A program made the translations under genes and the position numbers. The notes below the pieces were generated by a model. That model ran no database searches, was not told where the DNA came from, and worked only from the letters and a program-made list of their open reading frames with translations. This document shows, piece after piece, positions 25,380 to 35,198 of a stretch of 55,991 nucleotides of DNA. Numbering within the stretch: position 1 is the stretch's first letter; the number at the start of each line of letters is the position of its first letter. The DNA comes from Gammaproteobacteria bacterium (lineage in GTDB: Bacteria > Pseudomonadota > Gammaproteobacteria > Arenicellales > JAJDZL01): assembly GCA_022823405.1 (NCBI GenBank), contig JAJDXD010000119.1, forward strand, positions 1 through 55,991. Direction: 5' to 3'.

Positions 25380-26222
25380 TTATGGCCTTTCTCCACGTGC
25401 TAGTCTTGCATTCACGTCATCAATGACGGCAGGCAGTTCTGTAAACTCGTTAATGACATAGTGAGAACCACACTTCTCAAGCATATCCCTGGAAATAGCA
25501 AGTCTTCGAGCATACTCTTTTTCAGACATTGATTCCCATTCCTCTATGGTATTGATGTTCATGTAGTTGCTGTATCCCGCAATCCCGACAGACCAGCAGC
25601 CCGCTGCCAGACCTTCACCTACGCCGCCTACTGTATCATCGACTTTAACGACCGCCTCGATTGGCCATACATCAAGCATATCGAGATTTCGATAGATCAT
25701 GAAAGGTCTAGGGCGAGCACCATGGAATACTTCATCACCGGCGACGGTAACGTCCGGCTTGTAACCCTGCTTGGCTGCATCTGCAGCCAGAATTTCCACC
25801 ATACTCTTTGTAAATCCCGTAGTCGAACCAATTTTGATTCCATCTTTTTGAAATTGTTGGGTTAATTCTGCGACCCCGGGGAGCAGTTTCGTATATCGGC
25901 TTAAACAGGAGAGTTGCATCGGAACAAAGTCAGCAAAAACAGCATCAACATCTTTTTGAGACGGTTCGACATCGTAAACCTTTGTCCATCTGTCTCTGAT
26001 CTCTGGCACTTCCATCAGTGCGGCAATATGCAAGTCCTTCCTAAGTCCCATCGGACCGCGTGCTTCTTCCATAGAGATATCCACGCCGTGTTTTGCAAAA
26101 GCTTCAACAAATACAATAGCCGGTGCGATTACAAACGCATCTGCTGTTGTTCCGCTCCAATCAAGAATCAGGCCTTTAACCTTGCCCTGATATGTTCTTT
26201 TATAAACGTACTCTGATTTCAT
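25380..26222 (-). CDS. phnX: phosphonoacetaldehyde hydrolase
   Basis: A 280-residue HAD-superfamily phosphonatase that cleaves phosphonoacetaldehyde to acetaldehyde and phosphate. The nucleophile is D21 in ILDWSGTTAD. The lysine that forms the Schiff base with the substrate is K62 in GPMGLRKDLHI, the PhnX-specific cap motif. The later HAD motifs are GSTTGFTKSMVEIL (motif II) and VKVDDTVGGVGEGLAAGCWSVGI (motif III/IV). It lies 246 bases downstream of the PLP-enzyme gene on the same strand, which should supply its aldehyde substrate. The gap suggests its own promoter or a long leader. Confidence 0.95.
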   Translation of the reverse strand: MKSEYVYKRTYQGKVKGLILDWSGTTADAFVIAPAIVFVEAFAKHGVDISMEEARGPMGLRKDLHIAALMEVPEIRDRWTKVYDVEPSQKDVDAVFADFVPMQLSCLSRYTKLLPGVAELTQQFQKDGIKIGSTTGFTKSMVEILAADAAKQGYKPDVTVAGDEVFHGARPRPFMIYRNLDMLDVWPIEAVVKVDDTVGGVGEGLAAGCWSVGIAGYSNYMNINTIEEWESMSEKEYARRLAISRDMLEKCGSHYVINEFTELPAVIDDVNARLARGERP

Positions 26223-26468
26223 GTGCTGCTGCCTCTAACGAGTTCGAATACTACTCAAATGTCAAAAAAAAATTCCAACCGACTGCAGAAAAACTATTCA
26301 TTTTCGTTGGGCATCCGTAAAAGGTTCCAACGGGGTGTCGGTTAGAGCGGCAATTGTAATTTATTGATGAGGATAAATTTAACAAATTCTGAATGCTAAA
26401 AATTTAGTCGCCATTTTTTCACATTGTTGCATGATAGATATTTCAATGGGCACACAACTTGAACGTGA

Positions 26469-27836
26469 TCAAGAGCTCTGTACTCTCGCAGAAATACCTC
26501 CAATGGCTTTGATCAATATGTCTAGTGCCCTGTCCAAATCTTGTTGAGAGATGTTCAGTGGTGGAGCTAGCGTCAATACAGTTCCCATCGACACCTTGAA
26601 ACTCAAGCCCGATTGCAAGCAGGCGTACAGAATTTCACTGGCCAATTTTTCACCATCGGTTTGCTGGTCAGCCAACTCGACACCGAGCAGTAATCCAAGC
26701 CCACGAACATCCGAAACATAATCGATATTTTTCAGATTTGCTTGGAGATGACGCCGGACCTGTCGTCCGAGAACTTTGGAACGTTCTGCTAGATTTTCCT
26801 CAACAATGATCTCTAAGGTCGCTAGTCCTGCGGCACAGGCGACCGGATTTTTCTCATGGGTATAGTGTCCAATAGAACGGTCTTGAACAACATTAAACTC
26901 CTCTTTTGCAATGACAGCGGCCAATGGAAATACTCCGCCGCCAAGCCCTTTTCCCAAAACCAGCAGATCAGGCGTAATTTCATAATGCTCAAATGCAAAC
27001 AAGGTTCCAGTCCGTCCCAGAGAATGCGGAATTTCATCCAGAATCAGCAGAGCATTGTGCTTATCGCAAGCATCTCGAACCCGATGCCAGTATTCAACTG
27101 GTGGAAAGTATGGAACACTGGAAACGGTTTCGGACACAACTGCCGCAACATCGCCTTCCTTTTCCAGTACATATTCCACATAATCCGCACACTGCAGATT
27201 GCAACTCCCGTTACATTTGAAAGGACAATTGGCAGGATTGGGCGGTGGCACATGTTCAGTACCCGGTAATAAGGGCCCGGCGTCTTTTCGAAAATCGGCT
27301 TCTCCTCCAATCGAAATGGCATCAAGAGACGCACCATGAAATGAGTCCCACATGGATACAGTTTTGAATCTGCTAGTCACCATACGGGCGATTTTTAAAG
27401 CCATGCCAATTGCGCTGGTACCGCCAGGAGCAAACAGCACCCGACCCAAATTAGAAGGTGTAAGGTCAATAAGTTTTTGCGCCAGTTCAATGGCCGGAAC
27501 ATTGGTAAATCGACGTGGGCAGAACGGTAGCGAATTCAACTGATCTCGAACTGCTTCAAGAACCTTCGGATGCTGATATCCAATTTGATGCACACTGTTA
27601 CCGTGAAAGTCGATGTACCGGTCCCCCCGAATATTTGTAACTTCAGATCCTTCAGCTCCAACTAAAACATCTAGACATGGCGTTGATAATGATTGATGCA
27701 AAAACAATCTCTCATCTCTTTCCAGCCAGTCCAACGTGTCAGGATCGTTAATCTGCTGACGCCAGGAGACTCTTTCCAACGACAGATTGGTATCCCCTTC
27801 GGAGTGAAATGTGTCAGATTTCTCATTGATGTTCAC
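26469..27836 (-). CDS. pbfA: class III aminotransferase-fold PLP enzyme, probably PbfA-like
   Basis: A 455-residue fold-type I, class III PLP enzyme. The PLP lysine is K296 in VLGKGLGGGVFP and the ring-nitrogen Asp is D267 in ILDEIPHSLGRTG. The residues after that Asp differ from the usual V-Q-T-G-F-G-R of true transaminases. With phnX adjacent and an aminophosphonate importer divergent, two roles fit: (R)-1-hydroxy-2-aminoethylphosphonate ammonia-lyase (PbfA), which gives phosphonoacetaldehyde directly, or an aminoethylphosphonate aminotransferase. PbfA is favoured because PhnW is a class V enzyme of a different type. A regular CX3CX3CX3C motif at residues 204-216 is unusual for the fold. 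The start ATG is at 27836. Confidence 0.65.
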   Translation of the reverse strand: MNINEKSDTFHSEGDTNLSLERVSWRQQINDPDTLDWLERDERLFLHQSLSTPCLDVLVGAEGSEVTNIRGDRYIDFHGNSVHQIGYQHPKVLEAVRDQLNSLPFCPRRFTNVPAIELAQKLIDLTPSNLGRVLFAPGGTSAIGMALKIARMVTSRFKTVSMWDSFHGASLDAISIGGEADFRKDAGPLLPGTEHVPPPNPANCPFKCNGSCNLQCADYVEYVLEKEGDVAAVVSETVSSVPYFPPVEYWHRVRDACDKHNALLILDEIPHSLGRTGTLFAFEHYEITPDLLVLGKGLGGGVFPLAAVIAKEEFNVVQDRSIGHYTHEKNPVACAAGLATLEIIVEENLAERSKVLGRQVRRHLQANLKNIDYVSDVRGLGLLLGVELADQQTDGEKLASEILYACLQSGLSFKVSMGTVLTLAPPLNISQQDLDRALDILIKAIGGISARVQSS

Positions 27837-28200
27837 GGTGTAATTCTCTCGCCGATATTAGTACATCTGTTTATATGCAATGAAGAATCAGCGTACATAG
27901 GAATATTGAAATGAAAAGAGTACATTCACTTGATGGGGCAAGCTTGTTCCTGCAGATAAACTTGTGAACTCCCTTCCTTCGATACCAGGTATTTTTCAAA
28001 TTGTACAAACCTCGTAATTCAGCTGAATTACAGCTAACTAGCTGATTTTGTTTAACATCATCATTCATCTAAACATTAGCGATTTACGAAGTGTGTGGAT
28101 AATTGGAAGTTGATGAAAATTCTCCGAATTAAGTTAATATTTGGTTCCCGAATCAATGTATAAAGTTTGATTCATCCTATAAAGAATGGAGGTAGCTTTT
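27837..28200. promoter_or_regulatory. divergent control region of the aminophosphonate genes
   Basis: 364 AT-rich bases between the divergent PLP-enzyme gene and the importer operon, without a gene. Near the importer side lies an inverted repeat, GAATCAA (28150-28156) and TTGATTC (28167-28173), with a TATAAA in the 10-base spacer. It is well placed for a repressor or activator site. No regulator gene is found nearby. Confidence 0.5.
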
Positions 28201-29238
28201 ATGAACTACTATCTCAGACTAAGGACCATCATAACCTCTCTGGTTGCGATGGTTGCTCTGATAGGCACTGCCGTTGCGCAGGATGAGTTAATTGTCTACA
28301 CGGCAATTGAAGCGGATGAACTTGCCATGTTTGAGCAAGAATTCGAAGCTGACAACCCCAACATTGATTTGAAATGGGGTGCTAGAGACTCGACAGGTAT
28401 TATTACTGCCAAACTGCTTGCTGAAAAAGACAATCCTCAAGCCGATATCGTTTGGGGACTGGCTGCAACCAGCCTAGTGTTTCTCGCCAATGAAGATTAC
28501 TTTGAAGGTTATTCTCCAAAGGGTGTAGAAATGCTAGATCCCAAATACGTTGATCCGACTATGAACCCACCGTTGTGGGTTGGCCAAAGAGCCTGGATCG
28601 CATCTATCTGCTACAACACCGTTGAAGGTGAAAAAAATGGGGTTCCACAACCATCATCGTGGCAGGATCTGACCAAACCTGAGTATCAGGGCCACGTCGT
28701 CATGCCGAATCCAAATTCTTCCGGTACAGGCTTTCTCGATGTATCGAGTTGGCTCCAAATCTGGGGTGAAGAAGACGGTTGGGCATTCATGGATGCCTTG
28801 CATGAAAATATTGCGTGGTATACACATTCTGGCTCCAAGCCGTGCAAACAGGCTGCTGCCGGAGAGATTACTGTCGGGGTTTCTTTCGCATACCGTGGTG
28901 CAAAACTGAAAAATCAAGGTGCACCCGTTGAAGTGATTGCTCCCGAAGAAGGTGTTGGTTGGGACTTGGAAGCCTTTGGAATTGTCAAGGGCGCCAAAAA
29001 CATGGCGGCTGCACAAGCGCTTGCAGATTGGTCGGTTACCAAAAAGGCGAATGAGATTTACAATCGTGAATATGCAGTTGTCGCAATGCCTGGTGTCGCT
29101 CAAGAAGTCGAAAACTTTCCACCGAACATTCTTGAGAAGATGATCAATAACGATTTCGCATGGGCCGCCGGAAATCGCCAAAGGATTCTGTCTGAATGGC
29201 AAAACCGGTACGGCGCAAAATCGGAACCAAAGTCCTAG
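28201..29238 (+). CDS. aepX: aminoethylphosphonate-type ABC importer, periplasmic binding protein
   Basis: A 345-residue Fe3+/spermidine-like (family 1) binding protein of the kind named PhnS2/AepX in 2-aminoethylphosphonate importers. A Sec signal peptide covers about residues 1-26 and ends ...GTAVAQ before DELIVYTAIEADE. Other conserved stretches are GIITAKLLAEKDNPQADIVWGLAATS, SWQDLTKPEYQGHVVMPNPNSSGTGFL and KQAAAGEITVGVSFAYRG. The frame is open from 28186, but that first ATG is within the ribosome binding site: GGAGG at 28188-28192 precedes the ATG at 28201 by 8 bases. It is the first gene of a three-gene operon opposite the catabolic genes. Substrate preference (2-AEP or its hydroxy form) is inferred from context. 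Confidence 0.85.
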   Translation: MNYYLRLRTIITSLVAMVALIGTAVAQDELIVYTAIEADELAMFEQEFEADNPNIDLKWGARDSTGIITAKLLAEKDNPQADIVWGLAATSLVFLANEDYFEGYSPKGVEMLDPKYVDPTMNPPLWVGQRAWIASICYNTVEGEKNGVPQPSSWQDLTKPEYQGHVVMPNPNSSGTGFLDVSSWLQIWGEEDGWAFMDALHENIAWYTHSGSKPCKQAAAGEITVGVSFAYRGAKLKNQGAPVEVIAPEEGVGWDLEAFGIVKGAKNMAAAQALADWSVTKKANEIYNREYAVVAMPGVAQEVENFPPNILEKMINNDFAWAAGNRQRILSEWQNRYGAKSEPKS

Positions 29239-29293
29239 TGCAATCCAGGACCTAGTTGTCGAGTATTCGACAACCTACATTATTGGATAAATT

Positions 29294-29323
29294 TCGGGGG
29301 CAGTGCTATTCACTGGCCCCCGG
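29294..29323. promoter_or_regulatory. stem-loop after the aminophosphonate-binding protein gene
   Basis: CGGGGGCAGTG (29295-29305) pairs with CACTGGCCCCCG (29311-29322), with one bulged G. It lies between the binding-protein stop and the ATPase start. As with opp, a structure here would let the binding protein be made in excess over the membrane components. Confidence 0.6.
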
Positions 29324-29353
29324 AATTATCTCTTGACACACCGGATCAATGGG

Positions 29354-30442
29354 ATGTCAAGTTCCGATTCATATCTACTCATTCAAAATCTGACAAAACG
29401 CTTTGGGGAGTTTGAAGCGTTAAGTCAGGTTTCTCTAGAAGTCGATCAAAGCGAACTCATTTGTTTGCTAGGTCCGTCGGGGTGTGGTAAAACAACAGTC
29501 TTGCGTTGCATCGCTGGTCTGGAAACCCCAACTGTCGGTACTATCGTACAAAACGGTGTAGATATCACATCGCTGCCACCAGAAGATAGAGACTTTGGCA
29601 TCGTCTTTCAGTCCTACGCCCTATTCCCGAATTTAACCGTCAATGAGAATCTTGGATTTGGTCTGGCAAATCGTAAACTGTCGAAACAGAAAATCCAGGA
29701 AAGAGTCCAGCAATTGATTGCTACGGTGGGACTAGAGGGCCATGGTGATAAATTTCCCGGACAACTGTCAGGAGGCCAGCAGCAGCGAGTCGCCTTGGCA
29801 AGAGCGCTTGCGACATCACCCGGATTGTTGCTACTTGACGAGCCGCTTTCAGCGCTTGATGCAAAAGTTCGACAAAGGCTACGTCGAGAAATTCTTGATC
29901 TGCAGCGAAAGATTGGAATTACCACTGTACTCGTTACCCACGACCAGGAAGAAGCACTGACGATGGGTGACCGAATCGTTGTGATGGACCACGGAGTGAT
30001 CGCACAGACTGGCACCCCAGAGGAGATATATAGCAACCCAACAACTCCATTTGTAGCGAACTTCATTGGAAAAATGAATTTTCTTGATGGAATCGCTTCG
30101 GGCACCGGTGAAGTCGCAGTCAATCAGTTCAGTTTTGACTGTGCTCAAACCACTGAAACATTCTCTTCGGGCGACCGCGTACTGCTATGCATCCGCCCTG
30201 AAGACATCGTTATCTATGACTCGGATTTCGATAACAATGAAATCAACTGTAATAATGCAGTTGTTATCGATACTGAATTTCTCGGATCTGTATTTCGTGT
30301 TCGTCTCGCTTTTGAAGAGAGCAGTTCGACAGAATTCATTGCTGAATTACCGCCTTCTAATATGCGTTCACTGGAAATTGAGAGTGGTGCGAATGTATCC
30401 ATCAAGTTTCCACCTGAGAGGCTGCACGTCTATCTGGCCTAG
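29354..30442 (+). CDS. aepV: aminoethylphosphonate-type ABC importer, ATP-binding protein
   Basis: A 362-residue ATPase of the PotA/FbpC/PhnT2 type. Walker A is GPSGCGKT (about residues 39-46), the signature is LSGGQQQRVALARALA and Walker B is LLLLDEPLSALD, with the switch histidine in VTHDQEEA. The C-terminal TOBE-like domain (about 240-362) may be regulatory. The start is taken at the ATG at 29354 (MSSSDSYLLIQNLTKRFG); the frame is open to 29303 but that extension lies in the stem-loop and is not protein-like. The permease gene starts 8 bases after its stop. Confidence 0.87.
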   Translation: MSSSDSYLLIQNLTKRFGEFEALSQVSLEVDQSELICLLGPSGCGKTTVLRCIAGLETPTVGTIVQNGVDITSLPPEDRDFGIVFQSYALFPNLTVNENLGFGLANRKLSKQKIQERVQQLIATVGLEGHGDKFPGQLSGGQQQRVALARALATSPGLLLLDEPLSALDAKVRQRLRREILDLQRKIGITTVLVTHDQEEALTMGDRIVVMDHGVIAQTGTPEEIYSNPTTPFVANFIGKMNFLDGIASGTGEVAVNQFSFDCAQTTETFSSGDRVLLCIRPEDIVIYDSDFDNNEINCNNAVVIDTEFLGSVFRVRLAFEESSSTEFIAELPPSNMRSLEIESGANVSIKFPPERLHVYLA

Positions 30443-30450
30443 CACCTGAC

Positions 30451-32151
30451 ATGGCTACTGCATCGGCAATCGTCACCAAGTACAGCCGTGACGACAAGTT
30501 TCAAGGTGGAATTCTTGTATTGATCGCGCTGGTAGTTGCAATTGCGGTGTTGCTGCCACTTTTTACGATCTTTCTTAAGAGTGTCGAAAACAGAGATGGA
30601 CAATTTGTCGGAATTCTGAATTATGTTGAATATTTCCAAACTCCGGCACTCGTTGCTTCTATCTACAACACCATCATAATCGGCGTCGTCACAACGGTCA
30701 TCGTCATAATTCTGGCATTCATCTATGCCTATGCTTTGACACGAAGCTGCATGCCTTACAAGAACCTGTTTCGGTCGATTTCGCTCATCCCTCTCTTAGC
30801 ACCATCTCTGCTGCCGGCGATTGCACTTATCTACATGTTTGGCAATCAGGGCTATATGAAAGAGTTGATGTTTGGCTATGAAATCAGGGGGCCGATTGGT
30901 ATTGTTATTTCTCTGGTGTTTTGGATTTTTCCGCACGTTGTCATTCTCTTGTCAACAGCACTATCGACTGCGGATGGGCGGCTCTACGAGGCTGCAAAAG
31001 TTCTTCGTACAAAGAGTATTCGAACCTTTTTTAAAATCACACTGCCAGCCGCAAAATACGGTGTGATGAGTGCTTGTTTTGTCGCGTTTCTATATGCAAT
31101 AACGGATTTTGGAGCCTGCAAGGTAATCGGCGGATGGTTCACCGTCCTGTCGCTTGATATTTACAAGCAGGTTGTTGGCCAGCAAAACTTTCAACTTGGA
31201 TCTGTCGTCAGCGTCATTCTGCTTCTTCCAGTTGTCGTGACATTCATTGCACAGCGGCAAGTGCAGCGCAAGCAAACCGCTCAAATCACACCGGGTTCTG
31301 TACCCTACCAGCCAAAACCGAATCGACGGTTTGATTTATTGATGCTCCTTTACTGCATTGCAGTGAGCTTCATTTTGCTTGCTATTCTGGGAACAGCCGC
31401 TTTTGCATCTTTCGTCAAGTTCTGGCCTTACAACCTGAGTCTATCCCTCACCAACTATCAGTTCAATCTGATGGACGGTGGCAGCTGGCAGGCATATCGA
31501 AATAGTGTGGTCATGTCGTTATATACCGCATTCATAGGAACAGCAGTCATATTCTGCAGTGCTTATTTCATTGAAAAAACAAGAAGGTACAGAGGACTAC
31601 GTTCATCCCTGAACTTTCTTTCCATTGTCCCACTGGCCACGCCGGGGATGGTTTTAGGATTGGCTTATCTTTTCTTTTTCAATGATCCTTTGAATCCACT
31701 GAACTTCATTTACAAGACCATGATTATTCTGGTTCTAGCTAACATCGTGCATTACTACACGGTACCCCATTTGACTGCGACAACTGCCCTAAAGCAGCTA
31801 GACGTTGAATTTGAATCGGTTTCTGCTTCCCTTAAGGTTCCGTTCTACAAGACTTTTTGGCATGTAACTCTGCCGATATGTATTCCAGCCCTATCAAACA
31901 TTTGGATTTATCTGTTCGTGACGGCAATAACAACAGTTTCTGCTGTTGTGTTTCTTTACGGACACGACACCAATATCGCGGCTGTGGCTGTAGTCAATAT
32001 GGATGATGCTGGTGACGTTGCACCAGCTGCAGCAATGGCCATGATGATTGTGTATACAGCAATGGGTGTACGAATTGTTCACTGGCTGCTGACACACTTC
32101 ATTGAAAAGCACACCCAAAAATGGAGGCAACAGAAACTGACCTCAGATTAG
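30451..32151 (+). CDS. aepW: aminoethylphosphonate-type ABC importer, fused permease
   Basis: A 566-residue permease with two BPD_transp_1 units in one chain, about 12 membrane helices. The N-half EAA loop is YEAAKVLRTKSIRTFFKITLP (about residue 180) and the C-half loop is SASLKVPFYKTFWHVTLP (about residue 460). This fused form (PhnU2-like) is the usual permease of the PhnS2/PhnT2 importer class, so a separate second permease is not expected and none is present. It ends the importer operon; the ATP synthase operon follows after 349 bases. Confidence 0.87.
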   Translation: MATASAIVTKYSRDDKFQGGILVLIALVVAIAVLLPLFTIFLKSVENRDGQFVGILNYVEYFQTPALVASIYNTIIIGVVTTVIVIILAFIYAYALTRSCMPYKNLFRSISLIPLLAPSLLPAIALIYMFGNQGYMKELMFGYEIRGPIGIVISLVFWIFPHVVILLSTALSTADGRLYEAAKVLRTKSIRTFFKITLPAAKYGVMSACFVAFLYAITDFGACKVIGGWFTVLSLDIYKQVVGQQNFQLGSVVSVILLLPVVVTFIAQRQVQRKQTAQITPGSVPYQPKPNRRFDLLMLLYCIAVSFILLAILGTAAFASFVKFWPYNLSLSLTNYQFNLMDGGSWQAYRNSVVMSLYTAFIGTAVIFCSAYFIEKTRRYRGLRSSLNFLSIVPLATPGMVLGLAYLFFFNDPLNPLNFIYKTMIILVLANIVHYYTVPHLTATTALKQLDVEFESVSASLKVPFYKTFWHVTLPICIPALSNIWIYLFVTAITTVSAVVFLYGHDTNIAAVAVVNMDDAGDVAPAAAMAMMIVYTAMGVRIVHWLLTHFIEKHTQKWRQQKLTSD

Positions 32152-32500
32152 CAGTCAGCAATTCAGCTTTGACAGGACTGTCGTAATCTCAAATTGAATT
32201 TTTCCTGTGGATGATCACGCGATGCCAGTTGTCGTAAATTTCAGAATCATTCACAATAATTTTCAGACAACTTTCACCGGTTCATGGCCAATTTGTCAGT
32301 GGTCATTCCGAACCTGGTGGTATCAGCCACTGGTGGACGAAATCTTCGCCCAAATCGCGTGTGTTTCGGAATTTTTGGCACAAAGTTCAAGAATAAATTG
32401 CTATATTATCCGCATACAAAGAAGCCGGTATCTTATACCGGCTTCAAATTAATAATCTCGTCAAAACCCTATTACTTTTGCTCGGCAAATTACTCCGAAC
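32152..32500. promoter_or_regulatory. intergenic region upstream of the atp operon
   Basis: No gene is seen. A perfect 11-bp inverted repeat, GAAGCCGGTAT (32421-32431) and ATACCGGCTTC (32435-32445), forms a tight hairpin about 55 bases before atpI. No T-tract follows on the plus strand, so it may be a weak terminator of the importer operon or a leader structure of atp mRNA. The atp promoter should lie in this stretch; no clear hexamers were found. Confidence 0.5.
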
Positions 32501-32911
32501 TTGGTTGAATTTATTCATAATTTTGGTTTGGCACATCTGAAACTTCCGTTTGAGGCAAACACCGGGCGCATCCTGGTTACCCAAACGGTTGTAACCTCTG
32601 TAGGCGCCATCGTGTGTACAGTTTTTGGATTTGTTGCGTTTTATTCAGCTTTACTGGGTGGGTTCGCCTGTATCATTCCAAATGCCTATGCAATCTGGCG
32701 AGTCTTTGGCAAAAACCGCGCGGTTCACCCCAACGATCCGCGTGTATTCGGCATCATGCTTCGAGCCGAAATGATCAAGTTTGCTACCACTGCCTGCGTA
32801 TTTGCAGCAATTTTCTGGTTAGTCAGTTCTATCAATCCAATCGCCATGTTTTCCGTATTTACTGTGGTAACCTTTGCTGGCTGGATTGAGGCGGGCCTTC
32901 GTATTCGCTGA
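32501..32911 (+). CDS. atpI: ATP synthase accessory subunit I
   Basis: A 136-residue AtpI, a small membrane protein that helps assemble the c-ring. Four hydrophobic segments are visible, beginning at about residues 27 (ILVTQTVVTSVGAIVCTVFGFVAFYSALLGGF...), 85 and 105. The conserved R-A-E-M-I-K-F stretch lies before the third helix. The start is a TTG at 32501 (no ATG is available before the first helix). First gene of the atp operon. Confidence 0.85.
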   Translation: MVEFIHNFGLAHLKLPFEANTGRILVTQTVVTSVGAIVCTVFGFVAFYSALLGGFACIIPNAYAIWRVFGKNRAVHPNDPRVFGIMLRAEMIKFATTACVFAAIFWLVSSINPIAMFSVFTVVTFAGWIEAGLRIR

Positions 32912-32924
32912 CATCCTCTGTTAA

Positions 32925-33791
<867 letters not shown>

Positions 33792-33836
33792 TCTATGATT
33801 TCTACTATATAAGGCTGTCAACACGGAGATTACATT

Positions 33837-34067
33837 ATGGAAGCAGCATTGTATTTCATCGCGGGTGCCGTACTGCTCGGCATGGGCGCAGTCGGCGCCG
33901 CGGTTGGCATTGGAATTCTCGCCGCGAGATTCATTGAGGCCATCGCGCGACAACCTGAACTGCTGCCAATGCTGCGAGTTCAATTTTTCATTATGATGGG
34001 GCTCGTGGACGCGGTTCCGATGATTGGTGTCGGTATCGCATTCTATATTCTGTTCGCGGTTGCCTGA
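33837..34067 (+). CDS. atpE: F0F1 ATP synthase subunit c
   Basis: A 76-residue hairpin of two helices that forms the rotor ring. The polar loop is A-R-Q-P-E (residues 37-41) and the proton-binding carboxylate is D58 in [11 protein letters not shown]. An Asp rather than Glu, without the Gln/Ser pattern of sodium-binding rings, suggests a proton-driven enzyme. High expression is expected; the ATG at 33837 has a GGAG ten bases upstream. Confidence 0.97.
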   Translation: MEAALYFIAGAVLLGMGAVGAAVGIGILAARFIEAIARQPELLPMLRVQFFIMMGLVDAVPMIGVGIAFYILFAVA

Positions 34068-34121
34068 CGAATACCGGTCAATTATTCGACCGGTTCAAAT
34101 CAACTGTTATAGAGCATAGCA

Positions 34122-34592
34122 ATGAATATAAATCTGACGCTAATTGGACAGACGATCACGTTCATCATTTTCGTCTGGTTTTGCATGAAGTTCATTTGGC
34201 CGCCAATTATGAAAGCGCTGAATGAAAGACGTAAAACGATTGCAGACGGCCTGGCCGCAGCAGCAGAAGGACAGCGTGAACGCGAACGCGGTCACCAGGA
34301 TGCGGAACAGCTGATCGAGCAAGCCAAATCACAAGCCCAGGAAATTATCGCTAAGGCTGAAAAACGCGGGGCAGAGGTTGTAGCCGAAGCCAAGCATGAA
34401 GCGCGCGCTGAAGGTGAGCGCATCATTACAGCCGCACGCGGTGAAGTCGAAATGGAAACCAATCGAGCCAGAGAGCAGTTGCGGGTTCAGGTCGCTACAC
34501 TCGCGATTGCCGGAGCGGAACAGATTCTGTCTCAAGAAGTAGACGCCAAAGCACATGAGCAGATGCTCTCTGAGCTTGCGGGTAATCTTTGA
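34122..34592 (+). CDS. atpF: F0F1 ATP synthase subunit b
   Basis: A 156-residue subunit b: one N-terminal membrane helix (about residues 5-25, LIGQTITFIIFVWFCMKFIW), then a long charged coiled coil to the C-terminus that forms the peripheral stalk. The PPIMKALNERRKTIADGL stretch after the helix is conserved in the family. Length equals that of the E. coli protein. Confidence 0.96.
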   Translation: MNINLTLIGQTITFIIFVWFCMKFIWPPIMKALNERRKTIADGLAAAAEGQRERERGHQDAEQLIEQAKSQAQEIIAKAEKRGAEVVAEAKHEARAEGERIITAARGEVEMETNRAREQLRVQVATLAIAGAEQILSQEVDAKAHEQMLSELAGNL

Positions 34593-34611
34593 GTAACCGA
34601 CCTGATTCGAA

Positions 34612-35148
34612 ATGAGTGATTCTTCCAGCATCGCACGACCCTACGCACAGGCCGTCTTCGAACTAGCCAAAGAAACCGGACGTTTTGAAGACTGGAGTAA
34701 TCAGTTAGAAATGCTGTCGGAGATCGCCGAACATCCGGACTTCAATGCTCTGGTCAGCGATCCTCGAATCACGCGTGAACAGGTGTTGAGTGTGGTACTT
34801 GAAATCACTGGTGAACATCTGGACGAGCAGGCCCAGAATTTCGTCAAAATTCTGAGCCATTACCGCAGGCTTTCAGCGCTACCTCTGATCGCTAGACAGT
34901 TCGAGTCACTAAGAGCTGAGGATGAAGGCGTGATCGAAGCGGAACTTGAAGCTGCTTATGAATTGGATAGCGAGCAACAGGCACAATTAATTGAAGCACT
35001 GCAGCAGCGAATGGGTCGAAAGGTCCGACTGACAAGTCAGATCAACAAAGATTTGATCGGTGGCGTTGTGGTACGTACCGGTGACTGGGTCATTGACGGC
35101 TCCATTCGAGCCCGACTGGATAAACTCGCCAGTTCACTTGGCGTGTAA
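34612..35148 (+). CDS. atpH: F0F1 ATP synthase subunit delta
   Basis: A 178-residue delta subunit that joins the peripheral stalk to the top of F1. The N-terminal helical domain starts IARPYAQAVFELAKE, and the C-terminal part contains the family signature LIGGVVVRTGDWVIDGSIRARLDKL. Normal length. Confidence 0.96.
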   Translation: MSDSSSIARPYAQAVFELAKETGRFEDWSNQLEMLSEIAEHPDFNALVSDPRITREQVLSVVLEITGEHLDEQAQNFVKILSHYRRLSALPLIARQFESLRAEDEGVIEAELEAAYELDSEQQAQLIEALQQRMGRKVRLTSQINKDLIGGVVVRTGDWVIDGSIRARLDKLASSLGV

Positions 35149-35198
35149 TTCAATGAATCAAGCGAACTGCCATTATTGAACAAAGAGGAACGAACCAA

